Assembly (NCBI RefSeq): GCF_000340215.1
Contig: NW_006921536.1
Span: 934,446-998,445 of the forward strand
DNA from: Pseudocercospora fijiensis CIRAD86
Lineage: Eukaryota > Ascomycota > Dothideomycetes > Mycosphaerellales > Mycosphaerellaceae
Direction of reading: 5' to 3'
DNA length: 64,000 nucleotides
Shown here one piece after another: positions 35,894 through 46,587 of this stretch. How positions within the stretch are numbered: the first letter of the stretch is position 1; each line of letters starts with the position of its first letter. The position numbers were made by a program, and so were the translations under genes. The notes beneath the pieces were generated by a model. The model saw nothing but the letters and a program-made list of their open reading frames with translations. It did no database searches and was not told the DNA's origin.

Positions 35894-36570
35894 GAATACC
35901 GCATTTCTACTATTTCTAGTGTTTCTAGGACTGTGTCGATAGTATAGATACTATCGCTAGCCTTCGAGATATTATTACCTACGTATTTTATATACTCTAT
36001 ATCTTCTACAGTCTACTACTTACTACCGCCGATTCCGCTATAGTACTCTATACTATATAGTCGCAAAGATAAGGTCTTTATAGAAGATATACTAGCGGAG
36101 GGTAAGGCGGAAACTAGCTAGTTAGCTATATACTATAGTAAGAACTTGTAGTCTTAGATAGAATTCGGCTATCTCGATAGTAGCCTCTTTAGATATAGCG
36201 GATTCCTTCTTAGATTAATTAGACAGCTTTAATATATTACTAGATTAGCTTATAATAGTTATTTATTCAATATCTATTATATAGGATAATCTACGGTACT
36301 AATATAAGCCTAGAAGAGGAGATCGTTCGTAGTAATAGAGCCTACTATCTAGAATATAGTATATATATTATATATAATACTATTATTACTATATATATAG
36401 CCTTTATAGCCGGAGGCCTAGTATATACCTATAGAGGAGTTATATAATACGCTAATAATAGCCTAGATATAGGCTTAGTAGCCGGACTTCCTAGGTTATT
36501 AAGGTATTCGTACGGGCCCTTACCTATATATACCGGATACATACTAGTATATTATACGGTGTATACAGGG
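35894..36570. repeat. RIP-degraded AT-rich repeat
   Basis: Continues the same CpA/TpG-depleted composition to about 36570, where ordinary sequence resumes. It is especially TA-rich at 36340-36420. No frame or border recognised. Confidence 0.7.
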
Positions 36571-36753
36571 CTAATTCCTAGTATATACTATATCCACATC
36601 CCTAATCGTTCGGCAAGATACGAATGCTTGGCACATACAGTAGAACTACCAGTCGGTAGGGGTAGAGTGCGGCAACCGATTGTTCGAGCATCGGCGCTAT
36701 CCTCGACGACATTGTTGAAGTTAGATGTAGCTTGCACAAAACAAACCCTCATT

Positions 36754-36918
36754 CTAAACCTTCGCCTTCTTACACGAATTCTGATGCCGGCTCCAATCCT
36801 CCTTCTGACAGCTCTTCCCACAATACCTCTTCACCGTACACCTCGAACAAGCCTCCAACTTCCCACCCTCAACCTCCTCAACCCCCTTCAAACAAGCCGC
36901 CGCCCCACAGAGTTCCAT
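36754..36918 (-). CDS. Small MYND-type zinc-finger protein
   Basis: From ATG 36918 the frame encodes 54 aa that are essentially one MYND finger: MELCGAAACLKG, then CSRCTVKRYCGKSCQKEDW, SRHQNSC and KKAKV. The Cys/His spacing is the family pattern (C-x2-C, YCGKxCQxxDW, H-x3-C). The frame stays open upstream to 37059 (101 aa), but the added residues do not look like the family and contain no better start. MYND fingers bind proline-rich partners, often in chromatin or signalling proteins. Such a short protein could be a real single-domain gene, as occurs in fungi, or a gene remnant. It sits in a 0.9-kb island of unmutated DNA between two RIP-mutated blocks. Confidence 0.6.
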   Translation of the reverse strand: MELCGAAACLKGVEEVEGGKLEACSRCTVKRYCGKSCQKEDWSRHQNSCKKAKV

Positions 36919-37276
36919 CACAGGACACTCCGTACCTCCCCAGTCCTTGACAGTCTTGCCCAACCCCCTCTCTCCACAACTAGCAATACACCTCCGGTGC
37001 TGTATGTTGCATGGTGAGTCTGTGCGTGTTATGAGGTGGAAGGGCGATGCATTCGTCACTTCTGACTTTAATCGCAGAGATTAAGTGAAGTATGGTGTAG
37101 GAAATCCTGTTGAGAAGGCAAACGAAGGTCCGTTGTTTGTGCGACCGTGTTTTTTCGTTGCCTCCACATGAGCAAAGCACAGAGCGCTATATATGATAGA
37201 TGTTCAATGGCCGGCGGCTCCCCAGCTGCCTAATTCGAGTGAATTTAACAGTGCTGTCTTTGCAATGCTACAGCCT

Positions 37277-37507
37277 TCACACCTCCTCATGCCCATGCTC
37301 TTGCCCGCAACCACACCCTTCTCCACCCTTAGCCCTCCTGGCGCGCTGTGCTCTAGTCAGACCTTGTCTCTTTGGCAAGAGAGTACTGCCACTCAAATCC
37401 GATTGAATTACCCTCCGCTTGCTCAAGCTCTGATTTGCAGCAATAGCATCCAAATAAGCACCAAGCCTATCCGAGGCTCTGTCACACACTCCGCCCCTCG
37501 CCTAGCT
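37277..37507 (-). pseudogene. C-terminal gene fragment cut by a transposon end
   Basis: An open frame entering from the pogo-element end at 37508 and running to TGA at 37277. It reads like an ordinary protein C-terminus (CDRASDRLGAYLDAIAANQS, then RQGLTRAQRARRAKGGEG and a Cys/His-rich tail). It has no ATG of its own, and upstream sequence is replaced by the transposon. Codon use is normal, not RIP-mutated. Family unknown. The missing part may have lain where 50650 now continues. Confidence 0.4.
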
Positions 37508-38589
37508 CGGGGATTTAAGCCAAACGTAAAATCGCGCTTTCTATAGTAATCCATACGTAAATCTCGATGGAAACGTTCGATAGGGGTGCCATTGTCGGGA
37601 TATAGACTAATAAGTAGTTTGTAAATAGATAGGTAAATATATAGAGGTAGAATTGTCGACTAAATAACGTAGATATTAGGTAGTAGCCGTCTTAGCGCAT
37701 ACTTGGCGTTAATTATGTAATCTACGACTTTACAAGTAGGCCTATATCTCGAGCATATAAAGACTACTTCCTACGCTAGAGTAAATAGCTAGCTACTACT
37801 GTTCTATATGTCTTTAATCTTTACTAGATAGGCCGCACTACTAGTCGCTATTACCTTACCCTTGTATCTAGCCGACTTCTTTAGTGCTTTATAGAAATAT
37901 CTCTTCTTCTAAGTAGCCTCCGGTTAGTAGCGAGAGTATAGTAGATAAGGCTAGAGTTATAGAAACAGGTTCTTAGCTAGTACCGCTTCTGTCTGTTTAA
38001 GCTAATTTAATCGTATATCCGGCTCTTAAGAGATTAAGCCGTTTAATCGTTGCTTCGAGGCGAGGTCGCGCTATATTAGAAGGTCGCTTTCTTCGTCCGA
38101 GTCGTACGTATATAAAGGAAGCGATATTAGCTATATAGGTGTCTACGTCGCGGTAACGGTACCGTCGTCGCTAACCTTGTTATATCGCCTATATCTCTTA
38201 ATAATATCTGCGTACAGATCGCCGATTTTGCGGGTACTGTCTTTATAGGTAATAGTATTATCGCGATTAAGAAGTTAAAGGTTAAAGACGCGCAACGGCG
38301 GCGGCTTATCGATAGCGACTAACTATAATACTACCTCTATAAACTTAACTTTACTATTGTTATTAAAGACAATATAGAAGGCCTTACTATACTTCAACCG
38401 ATAGGTACGTGCCTTAGCGATAGTAGTCTCGGCGTCTCGTAGTCCCCTCTACTAAGTATCGAGTGCTATTTCCTTATCCTATTATATAAGCTAAGAGCGG
38501 AGTTTATTAGCCTTAATAGCACCTACTCGAACAAGGCGATTAGGCTGTTCCTTTTGCCTCTTCCGTGCCTTCTCGATAGTGTCTATAGT

Positions 38590-38597
38590 ATTAAACT
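38590..38597 (+). repeat. Left target-site duplication of the hAT element
   Basis: ATTAAACT, repeated exactly at 48550-48557. An 8-bp duplication is the hAT-superfamily hallmark. Confidence 0.92.
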
Positions 38598-39029
38598 TAG
38601 ACCCCGCAGTAGTTCGGGTTAGTTTGGTTTGGTTTGCTAAGCCGAAACTCTAGTTTGGTTTGGGTTGGTTTGCCAAGCAACTATATAAGTAGCTGGTTCG
38701 AACCATATAATTTATCGGTTTTTAAGAAGTGTACGAATGTATACGTAGCTTTAAGCAAGCCCTTTGTAAGACTCAGCAGTGTAGCCGGCAGCGTAGCCGG
38801 CATTTTTAGTCCTTAGTACTTATAGAATTTTCGAATCCTACTTAGGCTACGTAGTTGTATGAAGGTACTTATATAACCTCAAATCTATAGACAATTAGCT
38901 AAGGGCACTAACCAATCAAAAGCACACACATATACATATAAGGCATTATAGTTTAGTTCGGAAACTGCACTCCTTAGGTATGAATTTCATCCTTTCGTTT
39001 ACGGTTCAATTCCCTAACTGCTTAGCAGA

Positions 39030-39569
39030 ATGTCTTTATCCAGATCTAGGCAGAACTCATCGATTTCCCTAGAAGTCCTCCTCCTTAAGAAGTTTATACA
39101 CTTTCCTACCGAACTATTCGATAACATCAAGTACTAGGATAGCTCCTCCCTTAGTATCGGTACAGTATATAAAAGAGCTATAAGGCAGCTCTATAGAACG
39201 TTCCACTAGTTACTCGCTATACTAAGGCCGAATGCTAGTTCGTTCCTTAGAACTCTTAGTTATTTGGGAGATATAAAGGGTAGGGTAGGTAGTGACTTCG
39301 TATTACATAAGGAGGTAGAGGCTGCTATAGAAGAGGCCTTCAACCTATAGAAGATAGTGAAAGATATAGAGGTAGCTACAGGTCTAGGTACCTAGTTGAA
39401 TTTTTAGTAGGTAGAGTATAAGGATATTCAGAGGGAGTATTAGGTAGAGTTGCGAAGGCAGGTATATAATATGCTCTAGAAAACAGGGATAGTGCCTATA
39501 ACTATAACTATTAGGCTCTTCAACCTTCCTTATTTTTCCCTGTTTTCTTTTTATAAAAATCTAAACTAA
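39030..39569 (+). pseudogene. hAT cargo frame, unknown protein (179 codons)
   Basis: ATG 39030 to TAA 39567-39569 is one frame of 180 codons with about nine internal TAG codons, most explainable as former CAG. Readable parts: MSLSRSRQNSSISLEVLLLK, IHFPTELFDNIKY, SIGTVYKRAIRQLYRTFH, FVLHKEVEAAIEEAFNL. FPTELFDNI is F-box-like in flavour but not enough to assign. The flanking DNA is less strongly mutated than the rest of the element. A GCCGGC cluster follows at 39621-39670. Confidence 0.5.
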
Positions 39570-39908
39570 TACAAATCAACCGGAATGTCTATCTTCTTTT
39601 AGTTCTTTGAAAAACCTAGCAGCGTAGCTAGTAGCGTGGCCGGCAGCGTAGCCGGTAGCGTGGCCGGCCTTTTTACTCCTTAGTACTAACGGGATTTTAG
39701 GAGACTTCTATTCCGTACGGCCAATAAAGCATACTGTACTATGTATATATGCTTAGAGAGTATTTAGAGCGCGGTATGCAGCGCCGTATAACAGCGGCTC
39801 ATTTCGTATATAGAAAAGCTTATAGATAACACTACGAACATCCTTTCTACTAGAACATCTATCCTACCTAGCACCGTCTCGAATGTAGACATTCTAGCCT
39901 TTTAGAAT

Positions 39909-40482
39909 CTAATCGAGTGCTTTGAAATCCTTGTCTATAATCGTTATACGCTTCGCGTAGATAGCTATAAGGTTAACCGCTAAAATAGTATTAGTATAGT
40001 CCGAAAAGAGGTAGAAGAGAAATATACATTCGAAGATACGAACTAGGTAGGCTTCTACAGCCTCTTAAAGGGCGCCTATCGCGGAGGCTTAGAAGCGAAG
40101 GTCCGTTCTATAATCCTAGGCAATTTCGCGAATAAGTCGTTAGAAAGGAGTTTTGCGGATTAGGAGCTAAGAACTCTTCTAATACTGCCGAATCTTACGG
40201 AGGGCTACGGCTAAAGAAGGATTAGTAAAAAGACAGTAAGAATGCCGGCTACGCTACCGGCTACGCTACCGGCTACGCTGCCGGCTACAAATAGGACTTA
40301 CTTCCTAGGCGCTATCGACGCTTCGTACGATTGCTACTAGCAGTAGAAGCGCTAATTGTCGTCTTGCGTAGAGCCTTGCCCGCCGTTGTCTTACGCGGAG
40401 CCTTGCCCGCCGTTGTCTTACGCGGAGCCTTGCTCGCGACGCCCTTTCTAGTACTAGAGCTAGCGGTAGCAGTAGCAGCCAT
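39909..40482 (-). pseudogene. Histone H3-like gene inside the hAT element, RIP-broken
   Basis: Three exons, 40302-40482, 40028-40210 and 39909-39979, total exactly 435 nt (145 codons; canonical H3 is about 136). Exon 1 encodes a basic tail with two direct copies of KAPRKTTAG, then RTKRR, stop, RLG. Exon 2 gives TVALRKIRQY, stop, KSS, stop, LLIRKTPF, stop, RLIREIA, stop, DYRTDLRF, stop, ASAIGAL, stop, EAVEAYLVRIFE. Exon 3 gives VNLIAIYAKRITIIDKD. This is the H3 fold from alpha-N to alpha-3. The stops after RQY, TPF, REIA, LRF and GAL are at the invariant glutamines of H3 and are all TAG/TAA. Intron 1 (40211-40301, GTAAGT...CTAATCCTTCTTTAG) contains four GCCGGC-type boxes; intron 2 is 39980-40027. 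The N-terminal ARTKQTARKS motif is absent, so it is a variant, not a copy of canonical H3. The true start could lie further upstream. Confidence 0.88.
40211..40301 (-). other. GCCGGC-bearing intron of the H3-like gene
   Basis: 91 nt, donor GTAAGT, branch ACTAAT, acceptor TTTAG. It splits the Gly-Thr codons of the RLG-TVALR junction (RPGTVALR in canonical H3), so the borders are well fixed. It holds a 12-nt-spaced run of four GCCGGC/ACCGGC boxes at 40243-40288. Confidence 0.85.
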
Positions 40483-41148
40483 CTTACGTTAATATACTGT
40501 GCTCGTTCTACTATTTCCGATCTTGTTGCGACCCGCAGAAGTAGCAGGTCCCTTCTTGCGAGGCGTCGTAACTTAGTTAAGTAGACTCGCTATTATAAAA
40601 GTCGTCGAATTAAGGAAAAAAAGTGCGTTGCGAAGGTATACGAAGGCGCGCGCGGAGCGAGGGTATTGCGGAGGTAGTAGATATAGAGCGTAGAGGTATA
40701 GGTATCGATGCGAAGGTTGAATATAGCGGTAGTGTCGCGGTGTCGCTAGGCAACAGAGTAAGCTTCGCGTAAGCCTATATTATAGTAACGTTAGAGTAAG
40801 GAAAGAAGGTAGGCACGGCTAAAAAAGGCAGGCACGGCTAAAAAAGGCAGGTACGGCAGACTTTGAAATATAGCCGGCATATATAGCCGGCATAGTAATA
40901 GGCGAAAGCCTCCTTTTAATAAATAGCCGGCGTAATAATAGTATCCTACTATAGTATAGATATTCTTTAGTAATGCCTTTACTAGCTATAGTAATCTTAT
41001 AAGTAACCTAGGCCTATTGCTAGTAAATATAAGAAATATCAGGTAGGCTATACTAAACAAGCTAGTCATTTAGCAGGAAAAGGCCTACTACCGTCTCTAT
41101 ATACCGGCTACGAGTGCCGGCTACGAGTGCCGGCTATCGCTCTAAATT

Positions 41149-41874
41149 CAACTCCGCCCTATCTCGGAGGCTAAGGTACCGAGCGGAAACCCTACAGCTT
41201 ATATTCACTCGGTTATCGCGGAGCGCTTACAGGTGAGGTATTAGAAAAGAGTATAAAAAGTACGAGAAGAGTATCCTAGGATATAGGTCGTAAGTGAATA
41301 AGAGTAGCACGCCTAGTTATTTATATAGTACGTTACTCTATACGACTAAGAGCCTATATTATCTCGTGCTTCGCTTGTAAGACCTCGACTCTACTAATAT
41401 ACTATTATTCTCCTGCTCGGTCGCTGTCTCAAATCTTCTTCGAGTTGCCGGACTTAGTGCGCATCTATAGCTATGCAATAGCGCTACGTATTATAGAGAA
41501 TCAACTCCGCCGTATCTCGAAGGCTAAGGTACCGAGCGGAAATCCTATAGCTTATATTCACTCGGTTGTCGCGGAGCGATTATAGGTGAGGTATTAGAAA
41601 AGAGTATAAAAAGTACGATAAGAGCATCCTAGGATATAGGTCGTAAGTGAATAAGAGTAGTACGCCTAGTTATTTATATAGTACGTTACTCTATACGACT
41701 AAGAGCCTATATTATCTTGTGCTTCGCTTGTAAGACCTCGACTCTACTAGTATACTATCGATCTCCTCCTCGGTCGCTAATACGCTGTCTCAATTCTTCT
41801 TCGAGTTGCCGGACTTAGTACGTATCTATAGCTATGCAATAGCGCTACGTATTATAGAGAATTTCTCGTTGAAG
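41149..41874 (+). repeat. 363-bp direct tandem duplication inside a cargo frame
   Basis: Copies start at 41149 and 41512, exactly 363 bp apart, and are close to 90 percent alike by eye, differing largely by C/T and G/A changes. The length is 121 codons. One plus-strand frame reads through both copies (RRISKAKVPSGNPIAYIHSV) with TAG/TAA stops only and continues to about 42165. The gene is unknown. Confidence 0.8.
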
Positions 41875-42252
41875 TTTCTCTCTCGTAGGCTTGCTATCTG
41901 CCTCGTAGTACAGAGGATCAAAGTGCTAATACTAAAGAATCTCCTTATAGTTAGGATGCTAGGGCTCCTTAGGACCTTTGTATTTTAGGTCTAAATAGAG
42001 ACGTATTATAAACGTTCTATCGCCCTTTCGCTTACTACCCGCTAGGTCGCGATATACGAAGAAACTAATCTGAATGTAGCTCGTCTCTATAAGAGCCGGG
42101 TGAATATAGAGCGCTAGGTTTCTACTTCGTACCTTAGATTTAGGGACGGCGCGGAGATAAAATCAGAAATATAGCCGGCACCTATAGCCGGCAAAAGGAT
42201 GCGAAAATGGGCCTCCTCCTAGGTTAATCTAACGACTAAATATAATTTCCAA

Positions 42253-42846
42253 CTAACCCGCTATAAACCGACGCCGAATTTTAGCTAGAAGCTGTATATC
42301 TTTATTTTGAAGAGTAACCCGCTTCGTATAGATAGCAAGGAGGTTTGAAAGCTTAAGCTCGGTTACGAGAAATGCCTCCGTAGCTTCCTAAAGAGTACCA
42401 ATCGCCTTAGCCGTAAATCGCATACCAGACCGAAAATCTAATGTAATTTCTCGGACGAGTCGCTAGAAGGGAGTCTTAGGGATTAAAAGCTCGGTCCCTC
42501 TTTTGTTTTAGAAAAGCCGGATCTAGCGAAGGGCAATAGTACCTAGTTTAAAGCGCCGCTTCTTTATCGTCGAGTCCTGCCTTGTTCCCTTTCTTTTAAT
42601 AGAAAGATAACTTTTCTTCGCAATAGTCTTCGTCCGCCTACTCTTTTTAGCCTTCTCCTATCTACCTATAGCCTTCTTGTTTTTCGGTACTATTTTCCGA
42701 GGAACCCCCTTCCTTCGTATATACTACGGAGAGCCTTGCTCTTCCGATATCTCGTTCTCGCTACGGTCTCCCTATGCTTAGCTTGCTTTACCCTTGCCCT
42801 TTAGCCTCTAAAGATATTTATTTGCGCGTTTAGGCGACGAGGGCAT
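42253..42846 (-). pseudogene. Second histone H3-like gene (divergent, long tail), RIP-broken
   Basis: A single uninterrupted frame of 198 codons, ATG 42846 to TAG 42253, with no introns and about ten TAG/TAA codons. About 90 residues form a basic N-terminal tail (RRKGVPRKIVPKNKKAIGR, KKSRRTKTIAKKSYLS). The histone fold follows: KKRRFKLGTIALR, stop, IRLF, stop, NKRGTELLIPKTPF, stop, RLVREITLDFRSGMRFTAKA, IGTL, stop, EATEAFLVTELKLSNLLAIY, TKRVTLQNKDIQLLAKIRRR. The stops after TPF and GTL sit at invariant H3 glutamines. The long tail, the one-residue insertion before TELL, MRFTAKA and the LAKIRRRF end recall centromeric H3 (CenH3) more than canonical H3, but this is only a resemblance. Same strand as the first H3-like gene and the transposase. 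Confidence 0.85.
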
Positions 42847-44553
42847 ATCGGTAGGACCTAGAAAATTAATAAGCATATAATCGTAGGGAGACATTAATGC
42901 TTCTTGCCTTCTAGAACAAATAGTCTTCTATCAAACCGCCTTATTAGGTTATCGTTAGATTCGAATAAAGGATAGTAGCTTAAGGAAGGGGAGGCAGCCG
43001 GCTTAGGAAGGCCCGAAGAGCCGAATCCTTAAGGCATATTTGTCTTTAAGAATATAGGGAAAGGGAAGAAGGAGAGGAAGAGCGAACAGAGAATTAGAAA
43101 TAGTCCGTAGGTAAGCGGGGTCGGTTGCTATAGCAACTAGTCTGTTTGGGTCCTAGGAATTCGAAACACATTTCGGACATATACCGGCTATATACGCCGG
43201 CTATATTACCTTGTACGTAAACGCTTCGTCTCCTTAAAGCTGCTCTAAGCCTATATACGTTTCCGCTTCTCGACCCGGTATCGCTTTCTGCCTCCGCCTT
43301 CCTCCTCTTCGTTATCGCTAATTAGGGTTTCGCTTAGACTAAATTTCGTATTCTCTTCGCGCTCCTAGGTTTCTTCGATCTTAAGGTTTTCTAATTCCTC
43401 GATCAACTCCTTTAGTATAATCTTTAGTAACCTGCCTTAGCGATTCTAGTAGAGGAGATAGTATCGGAATACTATAATAGATTCGAAGGTAGTAGGCGAG
43501 TATGTTCGATTAAAGCGGCCCTAGTAACGAGCGATACTAAAAGACCTCTTATAGCCTATGCCTACGCTTAGGATAGCGAGGACGTCCCGAGCGACCGACG
43601 CTATCGTTAGAAACTTAGGCTCTAACCGCTGCTATATAGCGAGAATATCGTCTCCGAATTCGTCTAGAAGACCGGTAAGATCTGGAGATTATTAGCCCTC
43701 TTTCCGAGCCTACGGGTTTGTACTTACTTGCGCGCCGATAGAGATCGAACTCTTCCTTATTTACTTTAGTAGTTGCTTCCTCTTCTGCCTCTACTTCCTA
43801 CCTACGAAACAGGTATAATGTCGGAGCCTTCTAAACCTTCTTTTTCTTTGTAGGAGCTGCATTTAGACCAGTTTCTTTCCGACGCTCGTAGAACATCTTT
43901 TCTAGAATAGTCTAGTAATGCTTCGGCTATACCTCGTCCGCCTTCTATTCCGGCCTCTGCTAGTATATATCCTTTTCTACCGGGTTAAGCAAGCACGTAA
44001 CGCTATAGATATCCCCGAACGAGTCAAAGGTAGTACTGTAATATTTATACAACTTAGTATAGGAGGTGTCTATAGCTTTCGTTATAGCTACTTTCTAGGG
44101 AACGCTCTTCTTAGCTAGCTTAGCTACGGTTTCCTCGAGCTCGTTAAAGAGCTAGTTGTAGTACGTAAAGACAAGGTAGATCGTCGGTCCTCGGGTTCTT
44201 CTAATCGTAGTAGTAACCTTCGCGTAATGCTTACTAATATCGACGAGATACTCTGCTTAGCGCTATTCGGCGGCGGTAAGGCCGAGCTACTTAATACCCT
44301 CGGAACTCTAATAGATCTCGAGAGCGGTACGTAAAGTATATCCCTTCGTAACTATATAGAAAGTCGAATCGAACCGGGTCTTAACGTCTTAGGTAAAACG
44401 GAGTAGGCGCTAAGGAGGCCGCTTTTGCTATCGCTTATTCTATGCGATATTCTAGGTATCGGTTTTAGGGCGCTCGATTAGGTTCTTTTAAATAGCCTCG
44501 AATCGGTTATATCTCTGTAAGCTCGAGTTCGTATATATTGCTAGACGACGAAG

Positions 44554-44622
44554 CTAGAGAAAAAGAGTTAGAACTATACTAGGTTGCCGGCTATAGGTGC
44601 CGGCTACGGACAAAAGTTATAC
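44554..44622 (-). other. GCCGGC-bearing intron of the hAT transposase
   Basis: 69 nt: GTATAA donor, TTCTAAC branch, pyrimidine tract, CTCTAG acceptor. Removing it keeps the frame from ALVLYK into RRLAIYTNSSLQRYNRFEAI. Two GCCGGC boxes lie at 44584-44606. Confidence 0.8.
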
Positions 44623-45556
44623 CTTATACAAAACGAGAGCGAGGCTCTCTGCCTTATCCCGTCTCATTGCTGTAATAAGTTTCTCGACTTTCGACTTTGC
44701 TTTATCCTTATCTAGGATCTTCTATTAGTCGTCGTTTAATAGTGCAATTTTAAGCGTCTTAAAGAGGGCTCGGATCGCGATTTGAACTATATAAGCGAGG
44801 CAGGGAAACTTCTATAGGGATGTAACTAGCAACGACGTCGGCTCCGATTCAATAGGGCTAGGGCTATTAATAGGCTCCTCTTTATCGTTATTATCGTGCG
44901 TATTGTCGTGCGTATCCGGAATCGTAGCGAGCTTAACATTCGGAAGATTAAGCTAGATTGTAGACCTTATAATCTCCTCTACGTACTCGACCCTATCGAT
45001 ATAATTAGTGATTTTAAAGACATATGCGAGTGAATTGTATATACAACGCCTTATACAATGTTCGATTATTACTAGCGTTGTCCGCAGTAATCGAGATTAG
45101 TTTCGTTGTTACGCTAACCCTGTCTATTGCCGTATAGACAAGCTTCGCTATATCCTTACTAGTATAGGAACCTAGAATTTTAGGGAATCCGATTATAAGT
45201 TCCTAGAGTTTCTAATCCGAATTGATAAAGTATAGCATAATCGAGAGGAAGGAGGCTCTTATAGTCCGGCTTAACTAGCTATCGATAGTAATAGCTACTC
45301 GGCGAGTATTACGGAGGATCTCCCGAATGTCGTCTAACGTAGCCTCTTTGTTCTTTTCGAATATAATACGCTAGGTTGTCGCGCCGAGAAATAGGGGAGG
45401 GTAGTTTGTAAGATATAGGTATATCTTCTATATAGACTCCCTTTCGTAGAAGTCTTCCGGAAGACCGTTTATAGCTAGCATTTCGTTTACTAGTTGCTTA
45501 AAGTCTTCGGGGGAGAAATCGGTAGCCTTCAATCCTAGAGCTTCCTTAAGCGCAGC

Positions 45557-45656
45557 CTATAATAATTAGCTAGATCTCTACGGTTGATTTAGGTAGCCGG
45601 AATCTATAGCCGGCAGCTATAGCCGGCAGCTATAGCCGGCATTTTAGAAGATATAC
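45557..45656 (-). other. GCCGGC-bearing intron of the hAT transposase
   Basis: 100 nt, GTATAT donor after the codon GAG, GCTAAT branch, TTATAG acceptor before GCT GCG CTT AAG. Phase 0 on both sides. Four GCCGGC/TCCGGC boxes lie at 45594-45641. Confidence 0.75.
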
Positions 45657-46587
45657 CTCTTTCTAGAACGCTATATCTACATCAACTCTCCTCTCTCCTT
45701 AAGATTCCCGATACCGTTTAGAATAGAGATAGTTCGTAGGCGATGAGTTCCTATCCCCTAGTTTCGGGTGTTTTAAGATTGAACCGTAGAAGTTGTAGAC
45801 AATTACTAGTTAACCTTTAAGTCGAGAAGTCGTATAACGGTATAATGCCCCCTCTATAAAGAACTTCTAGAATGTGTCCGTTCGCTCCTTACTCCCCTAT
45901 CGCATCGAGTACTTCCGGAGTTTACACTCCTTCGAACGTAAGTATAAAGGGAACTATATCTTATAGACCTATTGATTAAACTGCTCTATATACTCGGGTT
46001 TCTAAAGATACGCCTAGCTAGCCTTTTCGAAGATTTCCGGGTTAATACTCGATGTTCTTATATCTCCGAACAACCTTCTACTTAGACTCCGTAAAGGTGA
46101 GGACTAGGTAGTAGTACCCTATAATGAATTCCTACTACTAGGATTCGGAGAGGATGAATCTAGCCCTAATCGTCGTCTAGGACTCGATAGGCTCGAAGGT
46201 GAGTATGCGACCTCCTCTCGACGTTGTCGCAATCTCGCTCGTATACTAGACTGTTTCGACTGTCGTCTCGTTATTACCCTTCCTAGTGTAGCGCCTAGTG
46301 TATAGACAATGTCGGTCGGCATATTTTGAGGTTTCGTACGGTAAGGTAAGGACTTAGGAGTAGTAGATGTGTACTAGTAGCTATAGAGAAACACCCTTTC
46401 TTTTATAGCATCGTATCGTTAGGAACAGCTAGGCAGTAAATAGCTAGCCACCTTTTTTTTTTGCTTCCTAGCTACCTAACTACTAGATTTTTTTTCCTAG
46501 CTACCCTAGCTAGCCTAACTACTAGAATTTCTTTCCTAGCTACCCTAACTACCTGAATTTTGCCTTCTATACGGCGGCTCTCTCCTA

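Larger units (their letters stand above)
43206..46322 (-). pseudogene. hAT transposase, RIP-broken
   Basis: ATG 46322. Exon A 46322-45657 is 222 codons in phase (ends NSSPTNYLYSKRYRES, GERRVDVDIAF). The intron is 45557-45656. Next comes the RNase H-like core: FSPEDFKQLVNEMLAINGLP, RRVAITIDSQLSRTIRASFL, LIIGFPKILGSYTSKDIAKL and VSVTTKLISITADNASNN, the classic hAT DNAxNN block. After a small frame change come FPCLAYIVQIAIRALFKTLK, the intron 44554-44622, then DVKTRFDSTFYIVTKGYTLR, TKAIDTSYTKLYKYYSTTFD and SFGDIYSVTCLLNPVEKDIY. The C-terminal dimerisation region reads ARDVLAILSVGIGYKRSFSI. Stops are TAG/TAA, mostly at expected Gln/Trp positions (YxQRPExKADEV). It stops at 43206 beside another GCCGGC cluster. 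Confidence 0.85.

Noticed and set aside
7020..36570. A giant Starship element
   Set aside because: I found no tyrosine-recombinase (DUF3435) captain frame at either edge and no paired ends; several smaller elements explain the block better.
37508..37516. Exact target duplication for the pogo element
   Set aside because: Flanks at 37507 and 50651 do not match as TA or any longer repeat, so the termini are given as approximate.
39909..40482. The H3-like gene as a host H3 gene trapped between transposons
   Set aside because: It lies between exact terminal repeats with an 8-bp duplication, carries the element-specific GCCGGC intron and lacks the canonical H3 N-terminus.
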